A program made the translations under genes and the position numbers. From Brevipalpus yothersi (taxonomy: Eukaryota > Arthropoda > Arachnida > Trombidiformes > Tenuipalpidae): a stretch of 64,000 bases of DNA. The stretch is taken from the NCBI GenBank assembly GCA_003956705.1, contig QZCP01000090.1, forward strand, positions 1-64,000. The letters run 5' to 3'. How positions within the stretch are numbered: the stretch's first letter is position 1; each line of letters opens with the position of its first letter. This document shows positions 34,059 through 45,900 of the stretch, in pieces. The notes under the pieces were generated by a model. The model was not told the DNA's origin and did no database searches. It worked only from the letters and a program-made list of their open reading frames with translations.

Positions 34059-35180
34059 TTAACAATTTATTTTGATTTCAATTATACGGGCAAAAATCTC
34101 ACTGGATCAATGTAGTAGGTGTGTGTGTATGTGTGTGCACAGGATGAGATGCTTGAACAATTTGTAACAGTGAATCTAGAATCAAATGAATTAACAAACA
34201 CATTATAAAAAGAACTCAGAACAATATGAAGACACTTCAAGAAGTAAATGAAGATGAAAATGAAGAATCTTGTCTGATGTATTTTCACAAGAATGTCCAA
34301 CGACTATGTTTATGGCTAGTATATGTATTATACATCTTTTCCACTCAATAATATTGTATTCCCTGAGCATTCATGACATTACATCGTTTATTACATAATA
34401 AGGCTCACCTCGTAGAAATTCCAAATGTCAAGTGTAAGGTAGACAAACTGATGTGAAATCGATCGATGAGAATGTTAAAAAAACAAATGGTAAACAATAA
34501 TCGAAAACATATCAAACGATGAAAATGTTCCGAACACAAAATTGGCCACCATTTTGGCGGATAATATCATAAGACATGGTATAATATATCACTGGACACC
34601 AATTTGATATTCCTTTCCAAATGCTGCATAGAATGGTTGGCCCAGGAAGTGTATATATATATATCTATGTGTTAACCGTTAATGTTTGAATTCACAAACA
34701 CTCACATTAACTTTAATCAATCGAAAAGCATAGAGCCGGAATAATCGAATTGATTATGTAGAGAATTGATGAAAAATTTTCACATATCCACTTATACTTC
34801 TTCTCCCCTCCTTTTTTTTGGTATCAAATTAACTTGGTGGAGAGTTCCTCTGGTATTTGCAATCCACCGAATTCTGGAAAAAGAGTGAGAAAGAGAGAGG
34901 TTCAAAATCGTACTCGCTGGTTTCTCCACTAGTCGCACATCCACTGAACGAGGTTTCACTCCCACAGCAGAAGGATGGAGCATCTAAGATGCTCTGGTGT
35001 GAATGATGTTGAACACACTACATCAGGCGAACACCGATTTTATCAATACTAATAGGTGAAAATGGATAGTAAATGTGAATGCAAGCAATCAAACCAATAA
35101 AAAGATCAAAATGATAAATGAGCAAGAATCTAAGGTGCTGTAGATCGGAATCCTCTCTCAGGCTTACCTTTCTTTACTTC

Positions 35181-35185
<5 letters not shown>

Positions 35186-35227
<42 letters not shown>
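35186..35227. repeat. (CT)n microsatellite
   Basis: About 21 CT units. Together with the GA tract at 35424-35463 it forms an inverted pair about 200 bp apart. Confidence 0.95.
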
Positions 35228-35231
<4 letters not shown>

Positions 35232-35423
35232 CTCCCCCTTCCTCCCTCTTCTCTCCCTCTTGGATTATGGACATTCGAGTTTGCTCTTCCATACCAATTA
35301 TTGGTACATGCGTTTCACCTTCGATGGCGGCCCATTTATTTGAGCCACTCTGAACCGAATATTCGAGGCGATCAATCGACTTATACGGGGATGGAGAGAA
35401 GGATGAGAGTGGGAGTGAGAAAG

Positions 35424-35424
35424 G

Positions 35425-35463
<39 letters not shown>
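35424..35463. repeat. (GA)n microsatellite
   Basis: An imperfect then perfect GA run of about 40 bp, the inverted partner of 35186-35227. Confidence 0.93.
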
Positions 35464-35465
<2 letters not shown>

Positions 35466-35679
35466 TGAAAGGTTGAGGGCAAGGGTATATCCCATCACAT
35501 CATTGGAGGAAGTGTAAGAGAAGATGAGGAGAAGGGAAGCTATGTGAGTGGAGGCATCCATCTTCTCATCATCTCATAAAAGTGTAGGCCAGGTTGTAAT
35601 TGGCCTGAAAGCCATGCATACAGACTGTGTGTGCGGAGCAGTTTCAAATGTGCGCTGGAGCCTATGATAATCCCCGGTT

Positions 35680-35712
<33 letters not shown>

Positions 35713-36924
35713 CTCTTTCTTCCTCTCTCGAGTTCAATGAAATTGCTCCGTTACATTTTGGCTAGAATGATTTTGTATTTGTGTTCTCAATTGGATGAAT
35801 GATTTACGATGCTCATCGATTTGGAACAAAATTATTGAGAGCTATTGAATTTGTCACTTCAGTTATACTTTTGATGAAGGAATTTTGCCATAGCAGGTGA
35901 ATAATTTTTCCTGCTCAGGAAAACGCATGATGTTGGAGCCAAGAAAAATCGATTCCTTACGCTATCAAGTGCTTTTCTAATGGGAGTTTGTGGATTTTAA
36001 TAAATTCAACCACAAAATTAAACCCATGGGAAGAAAGATGAGAGGGGTAATGGTAGCATTGAATCAATGATATCCTATATTTAATGTTTCTATGATTGTT
36101 GGTGTAAAATCTAGTAGAATTTTACGGTAGTCAAAAAACTGATTCTCTCCATGTGCAGTGGAATTTTCCATATTATTAACTCATTCTCATGAAGCGCTAT
36201 GAGAAAAATTGGTGACATTTTTTGTAACATTTTTTATCTTTCAAATTTGGATAGCTGAAGAGCTCAGAGCCTCAAAAAGAAGCTGTTTGCCGCCGTTATG
36301 CCTCGAAATTTTGAAGAGGGTGGATCAAAATATACGATATCCCGAAGTGTACAGATATTAATGATATTCTTTCTTTCCCTAGCAATTCAAAATTCTCAAA
36401 TTCGTTTTCCTTCAAGATTTTCTATTTTCGACCACAACATTGGACCCAATTTATTGAAGATCAAAAAATCATCAGACAATCAAGTACTTTCAAGGGTTGT
36501 GAGCCAGCGGCTAGTTAATTTTCAAACGTCCCTCTAGAAATCATCAACCCACACAGCATCTACAAGCAAGCATAGAGAACGAGAACTCTAACAGTTTATC
36601 GATGAGATTAAAGATCGACTAAATCACCAAGACCGCTATTCATAGGGCAAAAAAAAGTTCAGATAACTGACGACTACATGCAAAATGGAATCACCATACA
36701 TTTCTAGATTTAATCTGACACGAAAAAATTCCTTCAAGGTTCTTTGAATAACAATTCAACTTTAGAGATTTGACACTGATTTGTTGAGTATTTTTAATCA
36801 GTTCGAAAATTCTGTGTTTCCAATTTTTGGACCACAAACTCTGACGAGGGAATTTTATTTACATTGGCTGATAAATACTTTTCGGAAAATCAATAGGTCC
36901 TTCGTCCTTTAAACTATGAAGAAT

Positions 36925-38480
36925 TTATCCAAAACGAGGCATCATCCTCGCAAACATTGATTTAAAAACCCTTTTCATCACGGCTCTTGCTATCGTGCCA
37001 AGGGTGAGGTGAGTTAAAATTTTTCCAGGTCGAATCAATCCTCGATTGTTGCCAAAAAATTCATCAAGTAGGGCTCCGGGAAGTCCAAGTTCGAGAAGTT
37101 GTTCCAGATCTTTTTTATCATCATCATCTTCATTTTTTTCCTCCTCTTCTTCCTCCTCTGGATCTGTTTGCTCATTTTTACGGCCATCTTCTTCGTCATC
37201 TTCCACAAACGATATCAACGGAGCTGGCTTTGATCGATTGGGTTTCTTGCGTTTTTTCGGTTTTTTTCGTTTTGGTCTCATGGAATGAATCATTGTCTGA
37301 TGACTATCGGCCATGTGATACATATCAGGATTCAGTGTAGGACGGACTGCACGAATCGGAGTTCCAGGTTGGATAAATTGTATCTCTGGCATACCTAATG
37401 TGATGAGAGGTCTATTTTTTTCTCTCACCCTTTTTCGATCTCCTTCATCATCTTCAGAGATGCTTGATTGAGCTTTATTCGAATTCGATTCTTTGGTACT
37501 TCCTGTTCCAACTTTGATGATCTCGGAATTCTTCAACATCTCATACATAGGTCCAATCAAATGACTCAATTGGGATAGATCAAAATCGAAACTTCCACCA
37601 AGAAAAACGGCTAAATTGATGAGAAATTGATGGGAAAAAAGATTAGATGAGATTTTAAGTCATTAAAACAAGTTGTACAGCAAGTTGAAAGATTTTCCGA
37701 TAAGAACTCAAAGGCCGACTCGAGAACGGAATACATGCATTATTATTCCTCGAGAATTCGGTGTCTGAGGTATCCATCAAGTCTTGGTGACACATTTTTG
37801 ACTGGCCAATCATCGAATGAGATTCGAAAAGCTTTTCTCTCTCCATTTGATATGCTGAATTATTTTCTGATCATTTAAGCTAGGCTGATAGTTGGAAGCC
37901 TCCAAGACTAAATTTGAACTGTATTTGCATCATTTATAGACCTCTCTAAATCTCTAAATCCAATAAATAAGAAGCCCAAATTTACAGTCTACACACAAAG
38001 TGGCTTTGGAAAGTATTATAATGTGCTACAAGATTCCCGTGACAATGACGAATTGAATAATGGAACCAGTTTCCTTTTTCGTCTGATGATACTAATAACA
38101 TTAAACTTTTAGCCTATTTAAAAATCTGTCACCGGGTTGGGAAGGCTTTTTCGGAAATGATGAGAACAACAATCCTCTTTCCTCCCAAGTTGACCATACT
38201 TACGTCCGGGTTGCTCGGGATCTTGTCTCCGATGAGGAACTTTGGCACAAATTCCATTGGCACATTTTTGTCTAGAAGATTGCCAAGATTGGTGTTGATA
38301 GTTGGGAAAATTTTGGTAAAAATTTTGATTACTAGGATAATTCACATAATTTTGTGATGAGTATAAGCTTGGAAATCCATTGATGATATGATGTGGAATA
38401 ATCCATGTAAAGAGAATTACTAGATATGGTAACAAATTTTCGACACGAACGATTAATCCACTGGCATATAGTTTAGCCAT
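36925..38480 (-). CDS. Orphan protein with N-terminal hydrophobic segment and charged blocks
   Basis: Two exons, 38480-38204 and 37610-36925, with a 593 bp intron, give 320 residues. I do not recognise the family. The N-terminus, MAKLYASGLIVRVENLLPYL, continues into VILFTWIIPHHIING, which could be a long signal peptide or a signal anchor. A Tyr/Asn/Gln-rich segment follows (YSSQNYVNYPSNQNFYQNF), then VFLGGSFDFDLSQ across the junction. Next come a strongly basic block (RPKRKKPKKRKKPNRSK) and an acidic block with nine consecutive Glu-rich positions (DPEEEEEEEKNEDDDD). The C-terminus is possibly amphipathic and basic (ARAVMKRVFKSMFARMMPRF). The basic block could be a nuclear signal or, if the protein is secreted, a proprotein-cleavage or matrix-binding region. 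The exon phase joins exactly (leftover C plus CC). Function unknown. Confidence 0.7.
37611..38203 (-). other. Intron of the orphan gene
   Basis: A 593 bp intron with donor GTAAGT and acceptor tttag. No nested ORF of note. Confidence 0.65.
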
Positions 38481-39205
38481 GAGATGAACACTTGATCCAT
38501 TCGCAAGAGGGGCAAAAATTTTTAACCACAGATATTGTCACTCACCACTTGTGATTCACACATGATTTTGAGACATGAAACACATTTGTGAAGATACACA
38601 CACTCAAGAGATACATTTCCGGGTTACCAGTTCCACTCTTCTCCAAAAAATTGGGCAACACAAATGGGCTAACCACTGTAAACTAGCCCGTTTGGCCGGT
38701 CTAAAGAGCTTCTCTCTCTCCATCCCTCAAAAATACTCACCACTTGCTCTCTCTCTATCTCAACCCATTTTTAATTCTTCATCTTTAATTCTGTTTCACT
38801 GGACCATCATCATCATCATCATCATGAAATTTTCCATCATCATGAAAAGTTCTGAAAGTTTAAACTTTTCAGATGGCAGCATCCAGATAGACTGTATACG
38901 CAAACGCATGTATGCGCTAGAAAGCTTAAAGGTACACTAAAAATGTGGCCAAACTTTTTTTTGGGCCACAAAACGTCAAGTTTATATATATTAATACATA
39001 TTTTAAAGGATCAATATTGGGTTTAATTTTGTCTGTTCATCTTTATCTGTATCCATAAATGTGGTGAAAGGAAAGGCTTCTGATTGGGGAATAAATTTTC
39101 TGATACATGATTATGTTACTGTGATTATGGTGAAATTGATTTGTGTGTATGTGTAAATATATATACGAATGGTAATACTTCCTCATCACCTTCTCTCCAT
39201 CTCAA
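38481..39205. other. Divergent promoter region
   Basis: 725 bp between the starts of the orphan gene (-) and the zinc-finger gene (+), head to head. It contains CT-rich sequence near 38710-38760 and a (CAT)n run at 38807-38825. No gene. Confidence 0.5.
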
Positions 39206-40048
39206 ATGCAATTCTCCACACCTACCATTGGCTCATCATCAAAATTATCCACAACAAAAAGTGGACCTTTACTTATGGTACCTGATGATCTGCAACATTC
39301 ACCTTCACCAAATGAGAATGTTATTGTTGGACCGGAGGAAGATTTGATTAGTAAAGCGTATTTGGTTCAAGATCCTGTTCAGTGTCCAAAATGTTTGAGA
39401 ATTTTTCGTGGTAAAACTCCGGCTGTTGCATACAATAATCATCGACGAAATCGACATTGTCCATTCTCAACGGAAACCAAACGATTATCACTAAAAGGTC
39501 GACCATCAACTGGTGGATCATCTGTATCCACTTTAAAGACTTTGACAAACAATTCGAAAGCTTCTTCCTCTTCTTCTGTTAACGATTCTCTGAAATTAGT
39601 ATCTACTTCATCATCTTTATCATCTCATGAGAATGGCTCTAGTAATAAACATATCTCAAATGCGGCCAATGGTTCTTCTTCTTCGTCTTCTTCTTCTTCT
39701 TCATCAAATAAATCAAAGAAAATAGATCCTAGTTATCCAAATTGGGATTGGAAAAATGTTCGATATTTTTGTAAAATTTGCAATATAAATGCAAGTAGAG
39801 TCTCACTTACCAGCCATTTAACACTTGTACATGGCATTCCCCGGGTCAACATGAATCCTGATCTTTGTCTACCCCTCAGTCTACGATGTCAAAGTTGCTC
39901 AAAAATATTTAACTCCAAGTATATCTATTTTTTACATCGATACAAATGTGATTTTGATTCGCCTTATGTGGGTATTGACAATCTTCCCCACTCATTCAAG
40001 AAGCGTGGAAGAAAGCCTAAGCTTAGAGCTTCTCTTGACCACTTGTAA
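39206..40048 (+). CDS. Zinc-finger protein with AT-hook-like C-terminus
   Basis: A 280-residue ORF, probably nuclear. Three zinc-finger-like modules are visible: CPKCLRIF followed by NNHRRNRHC (about 60-85, C2HC spacing), CKICNINASRVSLTSHLTLVH (C2H2, about 190-210), and CQSCSKIF followed by LHRYKC (C2HC, about 231-250). A 60-residue Ser-rich linker containing an eleven-Ser run separates the first from the other two. The C-terminus has FKKRGRKPKLRAS, with the RGRK core of an AT-hook for minor-groove binding. No family could be named; the fingers are not a standard tandem array. A pyrimidine-rich stretch lies just upstream of the ATG, so an additional 5' exon is possible. A poly(A) signal candidate AATAAA is at 40435-40440. 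Confidence 0.75.
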   Translation: MQFSTPTIGSSSKLSTTKSGPLLMVPDDLQHSPSPNENVIVGPEEDLISKAYLVQDPVQCPKCLRIFRGKTPAVAYNNHRRNRHCPFSTETKRLSLKGRPSTGGSSVSTLKTLTNNSKASSSSSVNDSLKLVSTSSSLSSHENGSSNKHISNAANGSSSSSSSSSSSNKSKKIDPSYPNWDWKNVRYFCKICNINASRVSLTSHLTLVHGIPRVNMNPDLCLPLSLRCQSCSKIFNSKYIYFLHRYKCDFDSPYVGIDNLPHSFKKRGRKPKLRASLDHL

Positions 40049-40592
40049 CAATTGAAATCATGATGATGAAAATTGAAATGGGCAAGTCATTTGGTAATGA
40101 TGAACATGAGTTTTGATGCTTGTTAAACTAGTTCCTAAAGCTGATAATGCATTCCTTCCTGTTGAATATGGGAAAACGAATTTCCTTTCATCATCAGAAT
40201 CTCTCAAGTGCCTAACATGATGATGGTTCATGCTGGATGATAATTGAATTGCTCACGCTGATCTGATGACCTTTTCAACATATAAACACACAACAATAAC
40301 CTTAGCGATTTACAAACAGAGAGATGTTTTTCCTAAATTAATTGATAAACGTGCAAGTTTTTCGACTAATTTTCGTGATAATAACTTTTCGAAGACCAAT
40401 CAAGAAAAAGTAACAAACAAATTACAATGAATTGAATAAAAGTATTACACACTTAACATGTTTTCAAAGTGTTTTTTTTATTTCAATTTTAATTTCAACT
40501 ATTCGAATCTCATAATTGACTTGCTTTCGAATGATTAGCTGTTATCATTTATATTTGAACAGGCTTTCGGAATGCTCATTGATACTGGAAAA
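40049..40592. other. Convergent 3' flanks
   Basis: 544 bp between the stop codons of the zinc-finger gene and the small secreted protein gene. It includes the AATAAA at 40435-40440. No ORF. Confidence 0.5.
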
Positions 40593-41203
40593 TCATCGGA
40601 ATTTCATGAAGCAGAACTGTGTGTGGAAAGAAAAGGAAAGAGAAGGAAAAAAATGAGAGAAGAGAAATTGAAACACGCCATTAGCTGAATCATTCTTACC
40701 TCAAAATTTTGCAATTCCTCTAGACCTGGATTGCCACTTTCAAAACACGCTTGAAGCTGTAATATGATTGCATCATATGAGTATTTTTATCATAACATAT
40801 AGTGAGCTACAAATTTTATGAATTCAATTCAGTTTACCTTTCGAGCCCAACCATCGACAGCAAAGAAAGGATCGAGACACAAATCAGATGCTTGCGATTC
40901 GGTTGTTACCGATATGAATTGTTGTAAAGATTCACAATTTTGGACACTCGAAAGATGATTGGCCTTCATAATAAACATGGAACCAATCGGATCGTTATTT
41001 TTCTGTTAAGTGGTTCAAGCTTTGGTTGATGGTATTACCTGACATTTCTCGAAATTCCTTATGAATGGTCCTATTTTCGATTGATGAGCTGCGCCCAGCA
41101 TGCCAAGGCACATTGAATTGATGATTCCGGTGTACAGTTCTTGATCTGATTGGACGAAAATTGGCACCATAAGACAAATAATCAAAATTATCACCCTAGA
41201 CAT
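40593..41203 (-). CDS. Small secreted six-cysteine protein
   Basis: Four exons: 41203-41039, 41002-40838, 40756-40700, 40616-40593, giving 136 residues. All junctions are in phase 0, with introns of 36, 81 and 83 bp. The start MSRVIILIICLMVPIFVQS is a clear signal peptide; an in-frame Met 13 codons upstream (41242) is a less likely start. The mature part of about 117 residues has six cysteines (in NSMCLG, EKCQ, QNCESL, SDLCLD, QACFES and FCFMK), compatible with three disulfides, and the segment DPFFAVDGWARKLQACFESG. I do not recognise the family; no catalytic motif is visible. The last exon adds only seven residues, so the exact C-terminus is less certain, and the 36 bp first intron is short for this window. 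Its 5' end faces the DENND5 gene. Confidence 0.75.
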
Positions 41204-41761
41204 GGCTGATTTACGATAATTGTTCGGAAAATTAGTTTTCAAAGTAGGTCAACTTTCAGTCGACAGCTCAACAGTTACACTACGTGGATGCCAATGTTTC
41301 AGGGAAAGATTATTCCATCCAATGATGTGAAATAAAATTAACACTCACACACATCTGTGGTGATGTTGATGAGAAAAATTCTCTCTTTTCGACACCATCA
41401 CCACCAATATATACTCTCTTCCAATCTTTGGCACACTTGTGAGCACTTATGCAAGTTTTCGGTAAAACAATTGTGCTTCTCAAAATCGATGCTCATCATC
41501 ATCATCAGTACCAAGACAATCAGAGGTGCGGTGAGAAAAAAAGTCATAAAAGAAGGCATAAATTTCATAGCCTTAATCATAAGTGTGTATTTGAGAAGAA
41601 TCATGCGAAAGGAAAAATTTTTCCCTCAAAACAAGGTCATAACTAGGGGTTACTGTTATATAAAATCGAACTCAAAGTCTATGTGTGTAAATCATTTTAT
41701 CTAATCAAATCTGCAACATAAACAAGTCTCAATACGAGCTTAGAGAAGCTAAAAAAACGAA

Positions 41762-41802
<41 letters not shown>

Positions 41803-42917
41803 TAACTTTTATTTACAATCTTAATCTAACATTCGATAAAAAAAATAATCCACAGAGAAAGCGAAGAAGGAAAAAAAATTTTCTAGCCATCAATTCTCAC
41901 ATGGACATTTATTTTTCTTGAAAAGAATCACCTGGACACAGTAACTGGATAAACTAATCTGATCCTACATCTCCAATGAATTGGCAATCGAATATATATG
42001 GAAGGAATAAATCGAAGGAATAAAGTGAACGAAAGCATGAAAGAGAGAGAGATTCTGATTCTGATTTATCGAACTTACAGCTCAAGTAAGCTGCGCCAAC
42101 AGCAGCTGTATTCTGTTTAGCAACATTCTCTCTCTCTTTTTCTTAAAGAGAAATGATGATGAAAGAATAGAAAAGAAAGAGTGAAGTGAAGCATACATCT
42201 CTCAGTTTTTTTTCTTCATCTTCATCTTCTTCTTCTTCTTCTTCTTCGTCTTCTTCTCATTTTACTTCATCTTTCAATCCACTTCAATCACATTTGCGGC
42301 TGTATTAAAACCAATTGAGGCATCAATTTATCATCATCATTAGCCTCTTCATCTTTGCCTACTTTTTCTTCCTCTATCACAACCACAACCACAACTTCAC
42401 TTACACACACCACCACCACCAATGAGATGTCTTGTGTATTTTTGACTCCACTTTAACATCAGTTAACCAAGATAAACATCCATCCAATAGAGGAAGAAAG
42501 ATATCATCTGTCAAGAGATATGTTGCTTTCTGATTTCATTCGGAGAAGTGATCAAAGATCTGTGATTACAGCATGTAATTACTGTTATTTTAAATTCTAC
42601 TACAATGATTATTGTCCATCATTAGTGTCCAGTGTTAATGTGTAGTATGTGTGTGATACAGTAATGGTCAACAGTAATGTCTAAAATGTTCGATAATATG
42701 CATGGAAATGCTTTTTTGAACATCATAAAACGGACATCATCAACACCAATCGGCTCTGTGTTTGCATCATTTTTTTGCGGCTATCTCTTTTTCTGATTAC
42801 TGATTTTTTTTTGCTATCTATGTCGATTTTTCATGTTCTATCTAGTAGATAATTGGAAATATACTCATCCATTTCATCTTGTGAATACAATAATAATATT
42901 CGATCATCAAATCAGTG
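41204..42917. other. Divergent 5' region between secreted protein and DENND5 genes
   Basis: 1.7 kb with no supported gene. It holds (CT)n at 41764-41799, a TTC/TCT-rich run at 42210-42265 and ACA/ACC repeats at 42380-42420. Probably the 5' UTR and promoter of DENND5, possibly with an untranslated exon. Confidence 0.5.
41764..41799. repeat. (CT)n microsatellite
   Basis: About 18 CT units in the divergent promoter region. Confidence 0.95.
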
Positions 42918-45900
42918 ATGTCTACTCCCAAAAAGAGAGATAAACAAAAATTGATCAAATGTTTTGTGATCCTCAAACCGTCCGAAAAGGACATTCGTAA
43001 GATATCGGTTGCAGCTAAATATTGTACAACAACATCTTCATTATCATCTTTGGATGGTAAAAATTTCAACGGTGGTGATAAAAATGATTCTAGTGATGTG
43101 AAAAGTTGCGAATCTAATCGCAGTTCGATAGTGGTAGATGATATTGATGAAAATTCATTATCTCTATTCTGTCTTCCGGATGGATGTGAAATACGAACCA
43201 GCCAATCGAAACCATCATTCCACACATTTTTGATAACCAAACAAAATGGTATTCGAATTTATGGTTCATCATTGATCATATGGGATCGACTCAAATCTTT
43301 GCCCGATAATAATAATGGAAAATTTATCAACAAAGCATTCTGTTTTTTGACCACCATTCCCCTGATAGTGGCAACCCACAAGCTTCTACTGTATATATGG
43401 GAAAACAATTGTTCCATGTCCATGGTTCAAAATATATGTAATCTCAAGATGCCAAGTCGTGGTAAATGTTTAAAGCTAACACTACCTCGTAATACCGCTC
43501 TTTTTCATTCCAAAGGCAACAATATACAGTCAAATAATAGCGGTAAATATGAAGAAATATATATATATCGAGGTCTGCCATCATTTCCATTATACGATTA
43601 TCCTCTTCGCCAATTATTTACCGAAGTTCTCAGTCCTGATCAATTTTTGATTGCTTTTGTGGCCACACTACTTGAATTTCAAATCATTCTCGTATCGGAA
43701 AGTTATTTTAATCTTATGATGGTTGCCGAAGCTCTCACTTCCCTTCTATTGCCCTTCTCATGGCAACATGTCTATGTGCCCATTCTTCCCTCAAAACTTG
43801 GTCTCAATTTTTTGGATGCTCCAACGCCTTATATTATGGGAATCAATAGTCGATGTAAAGATGTTCCAAGTTTATCCTCTCTATTCGCTGGCTCTACAGC
43901 TAATTCTATTCAATGTCGTGTTGATTGTGATTCTAATCGAGTTGATTATTATGCAGATGAAAATAGTGTAGAAGAAGATGTTCTATTGACATTACCACCC
44001 TTTATTGAAGAATTGAAAGGAGAAATAGAAGCCATACTGTTTCCTGATGCTCGATCACAGACCATTAAGCCGCAAAGTGAAGCACTTCGTCGAATATCTG
44101 AGATGGCAAGAAAACAGCGATTCAATGACACTTGTGCCATTACTTATTTGGATGATCTCAAATTAAATCAATCTTTGCGTATAGCTTTCCTAAAATGTAT
44201 TCAAAGACACATACTGAGAGAACATGAAAAATTTATCGTATTCAATTTAAATCGTCGAGAAGCGGCAACATTTGATGCGGTTTCCTTTCTATGTGATCAA
44301 TCCGATTCTATTCGTAATTTTTTAGCCAAATTTTTGAAAACTCAAATGTTTGTCTCCTTTATCGATGATCATGTGAAACGAATACATAAAAGCAACAAGC
44401 AACACACTGAACAGCTCAATTCCCACCAATCCACCCAAAATGCTCAAACAAGTCACAATGAGTCTATATTGAACAATGACGCTGATCCGGACGATGAAGG
44501 TCAATTTATTCAAGGTGACACTGGATTAGAATGTAAATTCAATGATCCTCAAGTAATTCAATTCACTGAAGATGTCGATTCACTTCATTCTTCCATGGCA
44601 GTGGGTATGGCAGATTTCAATGGTCCACTATTGGCATCACCAGTTCGACAACGGCGATCACGAACATCTCTGGATGAAACAAAAGGTGGCCGAAATCGAC
44701 GTGTAAGGGGTGTCGATGGATGTAATCTAGGAGAAAATTCATCCAGAAGTGGATCAGAATCCAATCTTGCGAGTCCAGTTCGAGTTCCTACAGCTTTAGC
44801 GGCTCAAACTAATTGGAAAGTGGTTGAGTCACTGTTGAGAGAGGTAAAAGTTGGCACCAAGCGTATTCTGCTTGCTAAAATGGGTAATGATGAAATTGCT
44901 CCATTAGGTGAGTGGTGAAAATTTGATCCTCATTTGTTTTCCATTCTTGATTGATAATTTTTTTCTCACTCATTTTCCGGCACTCTAGGATTTGGTTCAC
45001 CAGAAGATACGGAAGAGAACACCCTAATAGCTACTCTATGTGGCTTAATTGAGAGAATATGGAGTCATGCTAGATCAAATGACAAAGAAACAGTTCGCTG
45101 TCCTTTTTGGAGTCATGTACTGGCTTTTATCGCTATTCATGGTGATGAGGAAGAAAATCCTCAGATAGATTCAGCCTCCTTGACACCAGGTAAGATTTGA
45201 TGATCGATATTTTATCCTTCAACTCATATCGAATTGTTCTTGACTTTCTCATGAAGAATCGCTTTGAGTTCTCTCTTCTCTTCTCTTCTCTCTTCATTCT
45301 TCTCAATCTAACTCGACTTACATTTGTTGCTCTCACCTTCCCGAACCCTTATGTTTCTTCCCATAAACCCTCATAATCAACTTCCTGCTTTTCTTGACAA
45401 CTTTTCTCTCTCTTATTTTCGATTTACTTCGATTCACTACTAATCGTGAAAGATTAATATTCATGTTATTTGGGTCTTTGTGCATCATGTAACACGCTTC
45501 CATGTCTCTCTCCCTCTCTAACGCCTACAAAAGCTCTTGCTTGGGTTCTATTAAGGAAAAAAATAGATTGTATGTATACATATATAAATATATTTTCTTG
45601 AAAAATGATTTACCTCACTTTTTCTTTTGCTTCAATGATGAGTAATTATTTTTTCCTTTTCCTTTTCCTTTTGCCTCAACATCGTTATGGTACCCTCACC
45701 AATTCACTCATTCATTCGATGGAACATCATCATCAGCTCTCAGTCGAATGTCTATTGAATCCACCACAAATTCTCAATCAACTCCTCCATCGCCAGCCAA
45801 GCATCGCCAAAACAATGACTACCTCAAGCCTGTACCAAACACTTTCAATCACGCTTTCAAATGTATCCAATCAATGGTAGACATCAAAACAGATACTGGC

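Larger units (their letters stand above)
34059..36924. other. Upstream region of the DM gene and 3' flank of the orphan gene
   Basis: About 2.9 kb without a supported gene. It holds a short AT-repeat (34656-34665), a (CT)n tract at 35186-35227, a (GA)n tract at 35424-35463 and a CT/TTTC-rich patch at 35681-35728. ORFs over these tracts encode only Leu-Ser or Arg-Glu repeats. The promoter of the minus-strand DM gene should lie just right of 34058. Confidence 0.5.
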
